From: Nitrospira sp.
GTDB lineage: Bacteria; Nitrospirota; Nitrospiria; Nitrospirales; Nitrospiraceae
Length of the DNA: 50,204 nt
Direction of reading: 5' to 3'
NCBI GenBank assembly: GCA_020846195.1
Contig: JADLEJ010000032.1
Location: 1 to 50,204, forward strand
The notes under the pieces were generated by a model. The model was not told the origin of the DNA. It saw only the letters and a list, made by a program, of their open reading frames with translations, and did no database searches. Positions 15,931 to 25,700 of this stretch are shown in pieces. Each line of letters starts with the position of its first letter. Positions within the stretch are counted from its first letter, which is position 1. The position numbers and the translations under genes were made by a program.

Positions 15931-16638
15931 TTAATGGTGGCGCACATCATCGTGACTTGGCCCATGTCCTGGCGCAGTCAGCCGGCGTTCAAGAAACGAC
16001 CGCGCCAGATCCTTGCCTCCCAATCCGAACGCCAGCGCAGCGGCGAAGACAATGCCGCCCCAGGTAATGCCGAACCCGACTGCCACAATGTGTTCCGCAA
16101 TACCCAGTTGCTCAAGCGCCATGGCGACGCTCAATAACTGGATTGTCCAGCGGGCCGCCGAGGCTATCAGCCGGGCCGGCGGAAGTCCGGCATTCACCGC
16201 GGCGATCAGGACGCCTTGAGAGACGAAGTTGGAGATCAGGTAGCCTGTAATGCCGATCAATGTGGCAATAACAAGATGCGGGATATAGGCGACCGTGGCA
16301 TAAGCCAGCCGGCTGAGGGAGTCGATATGCAACGCCTCAAGCGAGGCAATCGCCGCGAAAAACAGAATTAACCAGTGAGTCGTTCGCCCGATGAGATAGG
16401 AGGGAGCCGACTTGATTCCTCCCCGCAGGAAAGTGGCGGTCAGGCCCAGCCGGTCGCTGGCTCGGTCAAGCCCGACCACGCGGAGAAACCGCTCGACGGC
16501 GTGACCGGCGAACCATGCCGTGGCGGCTCCTACCAGCAGCAGCAACCCCATGGCTAATACATTGGGGATAATATCCAGTGTGTGCCGGCCGAGGACCGTG
16601 ATGGGCTCCAGTAACGTCTCGATCCATTGTGCATTCAT
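15931..16638 (-). CDS. MscS-related membrane protein (conserved TM-helix family), channel-like
   Basis: A 235-residue integral membrane protein with four or five hydrophobic segments (about 25-45, 85-105, 112-145, 165-185, 195-215). The repeated pattern of Gly/Ala-rich helices (VLAMGLLLLVGAATAWFAG, FGITWGGIVFAAALAFGLG) matches the Conserved TM helix module that precedes or replaces the MscS channel unit; the terminal AFGLGGKDLARSF is typical of these proteins. The soluble beta domain of true MscS is absent. It lies between the glycosyltransferases and the phosphatase, seven bases from the latter. A role in osmotic release or sensing is inferred from this context. Confidence 0.75.
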   Translation of the reverse strand: MNAQWIETLLEPITVLGRHTLDIIPNVLAMGLLLLVGAATAWFAGHAVERFLRVVGLDRASDRLGLTATFLRGGIKSAPSYLIGRTTHWLILFFAAIASLEALHIDSLSRLAYATVAYIPHLVIATLIGITGYLISNFVSQGVLIAAVNAGLPPARLIASAARWTIQLLSVAMALEQLGIAEHIVAVGFGITWGGIVFAAALAFGLGGKDLARSFLERRLTAPGHGPSHDDVRHH

Positions 16639-16678
16639 GATGGTCTCCTTTCCTCCTCATGCCGGGCGCAGCCGTGGC

Positions 16679-17959
16679 TCACGACCACCGCGTCACGAGA
16701 TAGTCCTTCTGCGATTCGAAGGCTTGGCACAAGGCTTCGATATGGTGTTCCGCTTCGCGGGTCGTCAGTCCCTGCGTCTGCAGAACGAATGAGGCCGTTC
16801 GACCAAGATAGAGTGGGGTGAGCGCTTTCAGCAGGTGGTCTTTCGGCAGCACCCCGGCGTGATAGGCGAGGGCGGTGTCATAGATCACCCGGACCCAGAG
16901 GGCATCCGGCATCTGGAACGCCGACGGAGACATTCCTTGTAACGCGTGAAGTTGAGCCAGGCTCTCTTCCGATAGCATGCGGCTCCAGATGGGCTGCAGG
17001 TCTTGCAGCCCCTGCTCGAAGACTTCCAGCATCCGCTCGACTTTCACCTGGATCGGTTCCACGCCCGTTTCGTATTGAAAGCCGAAGAGCGGCACCGGTT
17101 GAGACGCTTTCACGGAAAGCCATGTCGAGGGATGGGTCTCCATCAGGCTGAACAGGGCGCCGGTGACTTGAGCCAGCATGGCGGAAAGATCGGATGCCGG
17201 GTCTTTGGGGTTGTGAATTTTTGCGCCCAGGAAACTTTGGCAGACGCGTGCGCCGCTGGTCAGGGCTTCGGTCGTCATCCAGATATCGATGCCGAAGCGG
17301 GCCACGTCGGATTCCCAGACATGTTTGTTCAGATAGTGCCTGGCCAGATCGCCGGAAAACCCGAAATCGCCTCCGATCGGCTGGCGCACTTGATAGCCGT
17401 ACAGCGCGCGGGTTAACGGATACGCGATACTATTCGTAATGGTTCCGTCGTACTTATGGCGTTGATAGAAGGGCGCGACATAGTCGAAGCCTTCTTGCGC
17501 GATGGGGCTCAGGAGCAGTTCGATCCATTCGGGCGTGATGCTGCGAAGGTCCGAGTCGACCACCGCGCAGGCTTTGACATTCAGGCGTTTGGCGATCTCG
17601 AAAATCGTGCGGAACGCGCTCCCTTTGCCGGGAATCCCATGGTAGGGCGTGACGATGCGGTGGAGCGGGCTTTGCCGGTCGTCGATAAACAACACATCGA
17701 AATCGACGAGGGTGTCGGCGACAATCGACGGCGTGCCGTCCGTCGATCCGCCGTCGGAGTTCACTAGGACGGCCCGCCGGTCCGGGAAGTATTTCGCGAG
17801 ACCCGCCCGGATGGCCCGTACGACATGCGCGATGGTGTCGGCATTGTTGAAGCTCGGGATGCCGACGAGCAGGTCCGCGGCGCCGATCTGGTCGACAGCG
17901 GATTCGGTCTGGGCCGCGAGAGGAGTGATGGTGGCATTCGTTATGGGTGTCGTGTGCAT
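16679..17959 (-). CDS. GT-A family glycosyltransferase, second sugar transferase of osmolyte cluster
   Basis: A 426-residue GT2-like glycosyltransferase. Starting at ATG 17959 gives LVGIPSFNNADTI with the first nucleotide-binding strand, NSDGGSTDG for uracil/sugar contacts, GIPGKGSAF (the GKG loop seen in GpgS enzymes), and the metal-binding DxD as D135-S-D137. The C-terminal 200 residues are helical. It lacks a membrane anchor, so it should be cytoplasmic. It starts 4 bases after the upstream glycosyltransferase stop, implying coupling. Possibilities are glucosyl-3-phosphoglycerate synthase itself or a MggA-like enzyme adding mannose to glucosyl-3-phosphoglycerate; I cannot decide between them from sequence. 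Confidence 0.75.
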   Translation of the reverse strand: MHTTPITNATITPLAAQTESAVDQIGAADLLVGIPSFNNADTIAHVVRAIRAGLAKYFPDRRAVLVNSDGGSTDGTPSIVADTLVDFDVLFIDDRQSPLHRIVTPYHGIPGKGSAFRTIFEIAKRLNVKACAVVDSDLRSITPEWIELLLSPIAQEGFDYVAPFYQRHKYDGTITNSIAYPLTRALYGYQVRQPIGGDFGFSGDLARHYLNKHVWESDVARFGIDIWMTTEALTSGARVCQSFLGAKIHNPKDPASDLSAMLAQVTGALFSLMETHPSTWLSVKASQPVPLFGFQYETGVEPIQVKVERMLEVFEQGLQDLQPIWSRMLSEESLAQLHALQGMSPSAFQMPDALWVRVIYDTALAYHAGVLPKDHLLKALTPLYLGRTASFVLQTQGLTTREAEHHIEALCQAFESQKDYLVTRWS

Positions 17960-17963
17960 CGGG

Positions 17964-19232
17964 TTATACCGTTTTTGTGGCTGGGGTTTGTTGCTGGGCT
18001 TGGGCCAGCTCACTGGCCGGTTCCCATTCATGGTCGCTCTCGACGGCATCGATCAACAGCCCGAACACATCGGGGACGGCGGCGACGACGCGGCTCCAAT
18101 TGGAGATCATCGGGACGCCCAGGGGGTCTTCGATGAAGCTCTGCGTGGCGAGTTTCATGCCTTTCAGAAACACCTCCACGGCGGTGCGTTCCAGATGGCG
18201 GTCGAACTGGAGGGAATTGATCGTCGCATCGTGCTCGTAGCGGCTGATCGCATCTTGCGCAGCTCGGAGATACGTGGCGCGGAGCGTTTTCAGCAGGCCA
18301 TCCGAGAGGATGACCCCATCGCTGGCCAAGTTTCTAAAGAGGGCCTTCGTAATGTCGACCGACATTTTTAGCAGGCCGGCATCGGGATTATCCGCGGAGA
18401 GGTCTTGGTGTTTATGTTCATAGGCATCGGCAATGTCGACCTGGCAGACGCGGCGGAGCGCGCAGTTGCGGTACACCTCGGCGAGTACGCCGATTTCGAG
18501 TCCCCAGTCTCCCGGAATGCGGTTGATCCAGGCGAGATCGCTGACCATGGCAAATTCGCCGGCGAGCGGATAGCGAAAGCTATCCAGAAAGGTGAGGAGG
18601 GAATGGGTGCCGACCAGCTGCTGGAGGCTGCGGAGGAGCGGCGTGATGAACAGCCGGGTCACCCGGCCATGAAGCCGGTCGGTAATCCGGCTGTAATAGC
18701 CTTTGGCGAATTCGTAGCCAAGGTTGGGATTGGCGATGGGGTAGCAGAGCCGGGCGAGGTATTGCCGGTCATAGCTCGTAATATCGCAATCGTGCAGCGC
18801 GAGCACTTTGCTCTGGTGGCGGGCGAGAATATAGCCGAAGGCGGTCCAGCAGCCACGGCCTTTGCCGGCGAGGCCGACGTCGATGGCATTGTCGGTCAGG
18901 CGTTTCAAGATGTGTTGAATACGGCTCCCGTCGTTCCAGATCACGCGGACGCGCTGCGGGAGAATCGAGAAGTATTCCTTGGCCAGGCGAAACTCCAGCG
19001 CCGAGGCCCGGTCCAGCGAGATGACAATCTCATTCACATAGCGTACCTCGGTCAGCGTGTCGACAATCTTCCTGAGCGCCGGCCGCTGGAGTTCTGAATA
19101 GAGAGACGGGAGGACCAGGGCAATCGGATTTGTCGAGGCATGCTGTTGGAGTTCCGTCTCAAGTTGTTCGAGGTTCGGTTTGCCGAGCCGGTGAAGCACT
19201 GTCACGACGCCATTTTGATGAAAGTCAGACAT
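17964..19232 (-). CDS. gpgS: GT81-like glycosyltransferase, probable glucosyl-3-phosphoglycerate synthase
   Basis: A 422-residue cytoplasmic glycosyltransferase with the features of GT81 glucosyl-3-phosphoglycerate synthases, which transfer glucose from an NDP-sugar to 3-phosphoglycerate. Visible elements are IALVLPSLYSEL, LAGKGRGCWTAFGY (GKG loop), the DxD motif HDCDITSYD with D148 and D150, the acceptor region GDWGLEIGVLAEVYRN, and the metal-ligand candidate in EHKHQ (His273/275). An excellent AGGGAGGA site precedes the ATG. It heads a four-gene cluster with a second transferase, a channel-like protein and an MPGP-type phosphatase, which together fit glucosylglycerate or mannosylglucosylglycerate synthesis. 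The exact donor sugar is not proven. Confidence 0.78.
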   Translation of the reverse strand: MSDFHQNGVVTVLHRLGKPNLEQLETELQQHASTNPIALVLPSLYSELQRPALRKIVDTLTEVRYVNEIVISLDRASALEFRLAKEYFSILPQRVRVIWNDGSRIQHILKRLTDNAIDVGLAGKGRGCWTAFGYILARHQSKVLALHDCDITSYDRQYLARLCYPIANPNLGYEFAKGYYSRITDRLHGRVTRLFITPLLRSLQQLVGTHSLLTFLDSFRYPLAGEFAMVSDLAWINRIPGDWGLEIGVLAEVYRNCALRRVCQVDIADAYEHKHQDLSADNPDAGLLKMSVDITKALFRNLASDGVILSDGLLKTLRATYLRAAQDAISRYEHDATINSLQFDRHLERTAVEVFLKGMKLATQSFIEDPLGVPMISNWSRVVAAVPDVFGLLIDAVESDHEWEPASELAQAQQQTPATKTV

Positions 19233-19746
19233 GCGATTCCTCCCTGTCTGTCATAGGCGGGCAAGCGGGATGGAATAGGGGAAACTCTTGCTCACCTTCT
19301 TAGAGAATAAGAAGCAATGCCCGCGCCGCTTCGGACCCCTGAATCGGGCCGTGGCAATGGGTGACAGCAATGCCTTGATTTCCTGGCGGTATTACAGTGG
19401 AACATCCCTCATTGCCGGGCGGCCATGGAGAGGGATGTCTGTGTGGCCAGTGAAGAGGCGATGGCGAAAGCCTTCACCCCCTGCAACCTGCATGGGAGAG
19501 ATACCTTCACGGAGATCAAGAACGGCTTCATCCGCGAGGCTCGACCACGCGGTTTCTCTGCGGCGAGGCTGTTGGTCACCCAACACGCGGCGATATGTAT
19601 CGATAGAGTAGCAATCGAGGCGATGTCGATGAACTAGGCGAATCCCGAGGATGTGAAGAAGAATGCCCTAGCCTGGACAGCGATGGGCGCGCGCTGGCAG
19701 TCCGCTAGGTCTGAAGCCTATCCGCGGCGCACAATACAGAAGCCGA
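19233..19746. other. Long intergenic region, no supported gene
   Basis: This 514-base gap is upstream of the osmolyte cluster and downstream of the SMR gene. Several short ORFs on both strands overlap each other, lack convincing ribosome sites and have Arg/Ser-rich compositions typical of shadow frames. The part near 19233-19330 is probably the promoter and leader of the gpgS cluster; regulation by salt or an RNA element is possible but nothing specific was seen. Confidence 0.5.
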
Positions 19747-20061
19747 TTACGCGCTCAATTTGAGGCCCATCATGCCTAGCACGATCAGGAGAAGCGACAG
19801 CAACCGGAGCGGCGCGACGGATTCTCCAAATATGACCATGCCGAGAATCGCCGTTCCGACGGCTCCGATTCCAGTCCATACGGCGTAGCCTGTGCCGACA
19901 GGAATCGTCCGTAGCGCTTGCGAAAGAAAATAGAAGCTCGCGATCATGGCGGCGATGGTTCCAAGGCTTGGCCATGGCCGTGAAAATCCTTCCGTATATT
20001 TCAGCCCGATCGCCCAGCCCATTTCAAACAGACCCGCGAGGATCAAGTAGGCCCACTCCAT
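19747..20061 (-). CDS. sugE: SMR exporter, SugE/Gdx type
   Basis: A four-helix small multidrug resistance protein of 104 residues, resembling E. coli SugE (Gdx), which exports guanidinium and some quaternary ammonium ions with proton exchange. The motif [18 protein letters not shown] holds the essential membrane Glu12 with the WAxGLKYT context typical of the guanidinium subgroup rather than Emr[15 protein letters not shown] is the TM3 packing motif and [13 protein letters not shown] the TM4 end. I start at ATG 20061, nine bases after AAGGA, rather than the GTG at 20067. No guanidine riboswitch was recognised upstream. It probably is co-transcribed with chaA, 29 bases upstream. Confidence 0.9.
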   Translation of the reverse strand: MEWAYLILAGLFEMGWAIGLKYTEGFSRPWPSLGTIAAMIASFYFLSQALRTIPVGTGYAVWTGIGAVGTAILGMVIFGESVAPLRLLSLLLIVLGMMGLKLSA

Positions 20062-20090
20062 CGGCACCGGTCCTTTCTCCGAGCTGGCGG

Positions 20091-21212
20091 CTACCGCTCG
20101 AAAATCAGCATGACATAGGCGAGGAAAATCAGCAGGTGCACCGCCCCGAGCAGGATGTTTGTGCGGGCACTGGCAAAGGTTAGGAGGCTGAGGCCGAGCG
20201 TCAGCAGCAACAGGGTCATGCCTACGGGGTCGAGCCCGAGGACGATCGTCTGGTCCATCGCGAATCCGACGGTCAGGACCGCGGGGATGGTCAGGCTGAT
20301 GGTGGCCAGAACCGATCCCAATAACAGATTGACGGAGCGCTGAAGCTGATTGCTCATCGCGGCGCGCACCGCGCTCATCGACTCAGGCGACAAGACCAGC
20401 ACGGATACGAGCACCCCGGCCAAGGCCGGGGGCGCGTGCAGTTCGTGGATGGCGTGGGTGATGGGGACGGCGATCTGGCCGGCGAGGATCACGACCGGCA
20501 GCAGGTGCGCCACCAGCAACAGCATCAGGTGTGCTGCTGAGCGGTCTTGGTCGTCGGAGGCGCAGTGCCAGTAGGTGGCTTCTTCCCGTTCGAGCGAGGC
20601 CGGTGCGATGAAGTAGTTGCGGTGGCGGGAGATCTGCATGGCGAGGAAGACCGCGTAGAGCCCGATCGACATGATGGTGAGCACAACCGATTGGCGAGGC
20701 GACAAGGTCGGGCCAGGGGAAGAGACCGTGAAATTGGGCAAGACCAGGCTCAGTACGGCCAGTGGGATGATTACCGCCAGGAAGGCGTTCGCTCCTTGCA
20801 GATTGTAGGTTTGTTCGTGATACCGCAACCCTCCCAGCAAGAGGGAAAAGCCGATCATGCCGTTCAACGCAATCATGACGACGGCGAACATCGCATCCCG
20901 CGCGAGCGATGGGTTGCCCTTGCCGGTCAGCATGACGGCACTGATCATCATGACTTCAATGCCGGTGACGGCCAGCGTCAGAATGAGTGTGCCGCCCGGC
21001 TCGCCCATTTTGGTGGCCAAGCTCTCGGCATGCCGGACGACCGCAAAGGCTGACAGCAGGATGACGGTAAACAGCCATGCGAACATGAGCGCGAACCAAG
21101 CGGGATGCGACAGATCCGCCAGCCATCTTTGTCCGAAGATGAGAAAGGCTGCTGAGGTACTGCCGCTCACGAGGAGCGACCATTCCTGCTTGAGCATGGG
21201 TGGCATCGTCAT
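20091..21212 (-). CDS. chaA: ChaA-type Ca2+ (Na+)/H+ antiporter
   Basis: A 373-residue member of the CaCA superfamily resembling E. coli ChaA, an inner-membrane antiporter moving Ca2+ or Na+/K+ out in exchange for protons. The two alpha-repeats are visible: [18 protein letters not shown] in the first half and [15 protein letters not shown] in the second, each with the conserved acidic residue that binds cation. About 11 hydrophobic segments are present, with a hydrophilic loop around [14 protein letters not shown]. No good ribosome site was found for the ATG at 21212. The pairing with an SMR exporter and adjacent osmolyte cluster suits ion/osmotic stress. Confidence 0.9.
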   Translation of the reverse strand: MTMPPMLKQEWSLLVSGSTSAAFLIFGQRWLADLSHPAWFALMFAWLFTVILLSAFAVVRHAESLATKMGEPGGTLILTLAVTGIEVMMISAVMLTGKGNPSLARDAMFAVVMIALNGMIGFSLLLGGLRYHEQTYNLQGANAFLAVIIPLAVLSLVLPNFTVSSPGPTLSPRQSVVLTIMSIGLYAVFLAMQISRHRNYFIAPASLEREEATYWHCASDDQDRSAAHLMLLLVAHLLPVVILAGQIAVPITHAIHELHAPPALAGVLVSVLVLSPESMSAVRAAMSNQLQRSVNLLLGSVLATISLTIPAVLTVGFAMDQTIVLGLDPVGMTLLLLTLGLSLLTFASARTNILLGAVHLLIFLAYVMLIFER

Positions 21213-21303
21213 GGTCTGGCGGCAGTCGGATGATTCATTGCGAAGGGCCTGTCATGCGCAGAGGGTTCGAGCGTTTCGGCGACCCGATACGGACGAACCC
21301 GGG

Positions 21304-24300
21304 TTAGTGTTCGTTCTGAGCCGGTTCGAGCGCGGGATGGCTGTCTGCCGGCTGAGGGCTCTGTTGGCCAGGGTCCTCAATCCATCGATAGAGGATTGGC
21401 AGGACAATCAACGTCAGCAATGTGGAGCTGACGAGTCCGCCGATGACGACGATGGCCAGGGGGCGTTGCACTTCCGAACCGATTCCATGGGCGAACGCGA
21501 GAGGGACCAACCCGAGCAATGCGACCAGCGCGGTCATCAGCACCGGACGCAGGCGCAGCAGGGCGCCGGACATGACGGCCTCGTCCAGAGAGGCGCCTTC
21601 CTCGCGCAGCGCATTCATGCAGGAAACCAGCACAATCCCGTTCAGCACCGCCACGCCGAAGAGGTTGATGAAGCCGATTGAGGCCGGCACGCTGAGGTAT
21701 TCCCCCGTCAGCCAGAGCGCGATCACTCCACCGATCAACGCGAAGGGCAGATTCAAAATGATGAGCGTCGCCTGGCGCAGCGAATCGAAGGTGGAGTAGA
21801 GCAAGAGGAAGATCAGTCCAATAGTGATGGGCACGATAAGCTTGAGTTTGGCCATGGCCCGTTCCATATTTTCGAACGAGCCTCCCCAGGCGACGGTGTA
21901 CCCGGCGGGAAGCGCCACCTGGGTGGCGATCTTCTGCTGCGCTTCAGCGACCAAACTGCCGATATCGCGCCCCATCGTATTAAACCCGATGGAGACATAG
22001 CGTTGAAGCTTTTCCCGGCTGATCCGTCCAGGCCCTTCCTCAAGGCGGACCTGCCCAAGATCGGCGAGCGGGATCAGCGCGCCATCCCGGCCGGTGACTA
22101 GGATGTTGCTGATCGTTTCGGCGCTGTCCCGGTATTGTTCCGGGAAGCGGACGACCAGCTCGAATCGTTGCTGTCCTTCGTAGACGCGCGTCGCGGCTTC
22201 GCCGCCGATCGCGGTGCTGATGATGTCCCGGACGTCGGATACGTTGATGGCGTGGCGCGCAATCTTGCCGCGATCGATGTCGATGGTGAGATAGGGCTGT
22301 CCGAAGAGCTGCTCGATCTTGATGTCCCGCACCCCGCGCACGGTGTTCAGCTGGCTGGCGATCTCTTCGGCCTTGCTGCGCAGGACTTCCAGATCGTCTC
22401 CGAAGAGCTTGACGGTGGCTTCTGTCCGGACGCCGGAAATTAGCTCATCGACCCGTTGTTGAATGGGCTGGCTGATGAGGAACGTCGCGCCCGGGATGTT
22501 CGTCAGCCGTTCGCGGAATTTCTGCATCAGCTCCGGCATCGTGCGCGCGGTGGTCCATTGGTCCAAGGGGCGGAGGCGGACCACGGGATCGCTTTCGTTC
22601 GGTTCCTGTGGATCGTTCCCCAGTTCGGTGCGGCCGATCTTCGAGACCACCATCTCGACCTCAGGAAATTCCATGATGGCCTGCTGCATGCGTTTTTCGA
22701 TCTCGATCGAGGCGGGCAGCGAGACGCTCGGCAGCCGGATCGTTTGCGGGGCAACGCTGCCTTCATTCAGGATCGGGATGAACTCGCTTCCCAAAAGCGG
22801 AAACAGCGCCAGGCTGGCGAGCAGCGAGCCGATGGCAATGCCCAGCACCAGCGCTCGGTGTGCCAGTGCCCAGCGTAGCGAGGGCGCATAGAGACGCTTG
22901 GTCCAGCGGACGATCCAGGGATCTTCCTCGCTCCCTCGCTTCAACATAAGGGAACAGAGGACTGGCGACAGTGTGAGCGACAGCACCAGGGAGGTCAGCA
23001 GCGCGATCATGATGGTGTAGGCGAGCGGTTTGAACATCTTGCCTTCCATCCCTTGCAGGGACAGCAGCGGCAGAAACACCAGAATGATGATCAGGATGCC
23101 GAAGACGACCGGCTGGCCGACTTCTTTGACGGCGCGGGTAATCAGCTCAAGTCGCGAGACGGCGGCGGAGGTATGTTCCGAAAGGTGCCGGTAGACGTTC
23201 TCGACGACGACCACGGAGCCGTCCACGATCATGCCGATGGCGATGGCCAGTCCGCCCAGCGACATGAGATTGGCCGTAAGCCCGACCTGGTTCATGACGA
23301 TGAACGTGGTCAGGGGGGCGAGCAACAGAGTCGCGACGACGATCAATGCGCTGCGCAGGTTGCCGAGAAACAGCACCAGCACGACCACAACCAAGATGAC
23401 GCCTTCGGCCAGGGATTTATAGACCGTGCTCAATGCGGCGGCGATCAATTCGATGCGGTCGTAAAACGGGACGATGCTCAAACCTTCCGGCAGAAGGTTG
23501 CGGGCATGGATGTCGGCAATGCGCGCCTTGATGCCCTCGACGACGTCACGGGCGTTTCCGCCACGCAGCATCAGGACGATCCCTGTGACTACTTCGCGGT
23601 CTCCGTTCAACACGGTGGCGCCATGCCGGACGGCATGGTCGATCAATACCTGCGCCACGTCGCCGACAAAGACCGGCGTGCCGCCGGTTTCCTTGATCAC
23701 GATGCGTTCCACGTCTTCGAGCGACCGGATCAGGCCGATGCCCCGGACAATGTATTTCTCGTCATGCTTTTCCAGAATGTTGCCGCCGGCATTGGCGTTG
23801 TTGCTTGAGACCGCATCGAAGACTTCCCGGAGTGTGAGGTTGTACTTCCGCAACAGGGCCGGCTCGACCAGCACTTGATACTGTTTGACGAAGCCGCCCA
23901 TGGAATTGACATCGATCACTTCCGGGGTGCTTTTCAGCAGCGGCCGGATGATCCAATCCTGAATCGTGCGCTGATCGATCAGGTTCTGGTGCGTGATGGC
24001 GTCGTCTTTGGCGGGGCTGCGCGTGTCGTTCAGATAGTATTGGAAGACCTCGCCCAATCCGGTGCTGTTCGGCACCAGCATCGGTTCTGTGCCAGGGGGA
24101 AGCACGTCGTTCGCTTCCAGCAACCGTTCGAGAACCAGCTGCCGCGCAAGGTTGATGTCCATCGTATCGTCGAAGACGATGGTGATGAGCGAGAGGCCGA
24201 CCTTGGTCAGGGAACGCATTTCCGTCAGGGCGGGGACGCCAGTCAGCTGGAGCTCGATGGGGTAGGTCACCAGCCGTTCGACTTCGGCGGGGGACAATCC

Positions 24301-24462
24301 CGGCGCTTTGGTAACGACTTGCACCAGCACGCTGGTGACATCGGGAAAGGCGTCGATCGGGATGGTGCGAAAGGAGTAGAGCCCCCCGAGGCCGAGCAGG
24401 ACCGCGACGAGCACAACGAGCATGCGCTGGCGGAGCGAAATGTCGAGCAGGCGGGCGACCAT
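21304..24462 (-). CDS. Heavy-metal RND efflux pump, inner-membrane subunit (CusA/CzcA family)
   Basis: A 1052-residue proton-driven HME-RND transporter. It has the normal two-fold layout of 12 TM helices with two large periplasmic loops. The TM4 motif reads AIAIGMIVDGSVVVVEN: the Asp and EN are conserved, and the first position is Ala where zinc/cobalt pumps have the Asp of DFG, a pattern I associate with the monovalent copper/silver branch, though I hold this weakly. The N-terminus SFRTIPIDAFPDVT and TKAPGLSPAEVERLVTYPIE are family signatures. The start overlaps the stop of the adaptor gene by one base. It should pump metal from cytoplasm or periplasm into the TolC-like channel. Confidence 0.93.
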   Translation of the reverse strand: MVARLLDISLRQRMLVVLVAVLLGLGGLYSFRTIPIDAFPDVTSVLVQVVTKAPGLSPAEVERLVTYPIELQLTGVPALTEMRSLTKVGLSLITIVFDDTMDINLARQLVLERLLEANDVLPPGTEPMLVPNSTGLGEVFQYYLNDTRSPAKDDAITHQNLIDQRTIQDWIIRPLLKSTPEVIDVNSMGGFVKQYQVLVEPALLRKYNLTLREVFDAVSSNNANAGGNILEKHDEKYIVRGIGLIRSLEDVERIVIKETGGTPVFVGDVAQVLIDHAVRHGATVLNGDREVVTGIVLMLRGGNARDVVEGIKARIADIHARNLLPEGLSIVPFYDRIELIAAALSTVYKSLAEGVILVVVVLVLFLGNLRSALIVVATLLLAPLTTFIVMNQVGLTANLMSLGGLAIAIGMIVDGSVVVVENVYRHLSEHTSAAVSRLELITRAVKEVGQPVVFGILIIILVFLPLLSLQGMEGKMFKPLAYTIMIALLTSLVLSLTLSPVLCSLMLKRGSEEDPWIVRWTKRLYAPSLRWALAHRALVLGIAIGSLLASLALFPLLGSEFIPILNEGSVAPQTIRLPSVSLPASIEIEKRMQQAIMEFPEVEMVVSKIGRTELGNDPQEPNESDPVVRLRPLDQWTTARTMPELMQKFRERLTNIPGATFLISQPIQQRVDELISGVRTEATVKLFGDDLEVLRSKAEEIASQLNTVRGVRDIKIEQLFGQPYLTIDIDRGKIARHAINVSDVRDIISTAIGGEAATRVYEGQQRFELVVRFPEQYRDSAETISNILVTGRDGALIPLADLGQVRLEEGPGRISREKLQRYVSIGFNTMGRDIGSLVAEAQQKIATQVALPAGYTVAWGGSFENMERAMAKLKLIVPITIGLIFLLLYSTFDSLRQATLIILNLPFALIGGVIALWLTGEYLSVPASIGFINLFGVAVLNGIVLVSCMNALREEGASLDEAVMSGALLRLRPVLMTALVALLGLVPLAFAHGIGSEVQRPLAIVVIGGLVSSTLLTLIVLPILYRWIEDPGQQSPQPADSHPALEPAQNEH

Positions 24463-25700
24463 CAGACTTGTTTCTTCAAGAGCTCGGATTTCAAAATAAA
24501 GGCGCCGTGCGTGACGACGGGTTCGCCTTCAGTGAGGCCTCCGAGGATGGTGCTATGGGTGCCGTTGGATTCTCCGATCTGGACTTCGCGGACTTCATAC
24601 TCCGTCGCGGTGCGCTGCACGAAAACGAAGGTCCGGTTCTGGTCCCGTTGCAGCGCGGATTCCGGGACGGCCAGCCGGTCCGGTTGCGATTCAGAGAAGA
24701 GGCGGATGGTGGCGAACATCTCCGGTTTCAGCCGCCCTTCTGGGTTGGGGAGTTCGAGCCGCACCTGCATCGTGCGCGTGGCGGGATCCAGGATGTCTCC
24801 CACATAAGTGATTGTGCCTTTGAAGGTTTCCCCAGGATAGGCATTGACGCGCACGTCCGCCTGCCTGCCGCCGGCGGCATGGATGGCGTGGATGAACGGA
24901 ATGTCTTTTTCTGGAATGTTGGCGCGCACCCAGACTTCAGAGAGATCGGCCAGCACGAACAACTTTTCGGTGGTTTCGACGACTTCTCCCCTGGTCAGAT
25001 TGCGCCCAATGATGCGCCCGGCGAAGGGGGCCACAATCGGCACATGGGAACGGATGTCCCGGCTTTTATCAAGCCGGCGAAATTCGCTATCGCTCATGCC
25101 GAGCAGTTTGAGGTGGTCGCGCGCCTCATGGGCTTCCGCCTGCATGCTGAGCAATTCCGCGTGCCGGCGCTGCGCTTCCGCTTCGCCGATCACTTGTTCT
25201 TGCAGCAGAAATTTGGCCCGCGCATAGGCTTGTTCGGCGACATGGAGTTTCGCTTGCGACTTCAGATAGGCGGATTGCGCCAGGCCCAGGTTGCTGCTGT
25301 AGAGGATGGCCAAGAGCGCATTGGCTTCGACCTGCTGCCCCAAGTCTGCGTAGACATCCACCACCCGCCCGCGGACCAGGGTGGTAATGTCCGCCATCGC
25401 GCGTTCGTTCGGTTGCAAAATAGCGGGGAAGTCTCGATAGGTGCGGAAGTCGGTTCGAGCAGCCGGTTGCGCGACGAGCCCGATTCTGGTGCTCTCCTCC
25501 GCAGACAGGGTAATCAGTCCGGGAGCGTCGGCCGCCACGGGCGTCTTGACCGCCACCGCATCGCTGGGGGACTGGTTGCATCCGGCGATGATTGCGGCCA
25601 GGCCGAGCAGGAGGCTAGCGGTCAGGCGAGAGGAGCGCCGGAGCCCTGTCTCGCACGCGATCGACCGCGTTCTCATCTGTGTGCGTTGGAGTGCCGTCAT
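24462..25700 (-). CDS. RND periplasmic adaptor (CusB/CzcB family), lipoprotein
   Basis: A 412-residue membrane fusion protein linking the RND pump to the outer-membrane channel. The N-terminus has a hydrophobic segment and lipobox IIAGC, so it is probably a lipoprotein. The lipoyl/barrel-sandwich halves are VRGRVVDVYADLGQQVEANALLAILYS and VAPFAGRIIGRNLTRGEVVE, flanking a helical hairpin (about residues 125-195). Downstream are the beta-barrel (ITYVGDILDPATRTMQVR) and membrane-proximal domains. Its ATG lies in an ATGA overlap with the TolC-like gene, and its stop overlaps the pump gene, so all three subunits are coupled. Confidence 0.92.
   Translation of the reverse strand: MTALQRTQMRTRSIACETGLRRSSRLTASLLLGLAAIIAGCNQSPSDAVAVKTPVAADAPGLITLSAEESTRIGLVAQPAARTDFRTYRDFPAILQPNERAMADITTLVRGRVVDVYADLGQQVEANALLAILYSSNLGLAQSAYLKSQAKLHVAEQAYARAKFLLQEQVIGEAEAQRRHAELLSMQAEAHEARDHLKLLGMSDSEFRRLDKSRDIRSHVPIVAPFAGRIIGRNLTRGEVVETTEKLFVLADLSEVWVRANIPEKDIPFIHAIHAAGGRQADVRVNAYPGETFKGTITYVGDILDPATRTMQVRLELPNPEGRLKPEMFATIRLFSESQPDRLAVPESALQRDQNRTFVFVQRTATEYEVREVQIGESNGTHSTILGGLTEGEPVVTHGAFILKSELLKKQV

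Noticed and set aside
19346..19355. Shared 10-mer caatgggtga with the left arm of the 28135 element
   Set aside because: Ten bases of identity with no flanking similarity is compatible with chance, so it was not called a second copy.
19288..19637. Overlapping short ORFs in the gap before gpgS
   Set aside because: Several frames on both strands overlap, with no ribosome site or recognisable motif; treated as noncoding.
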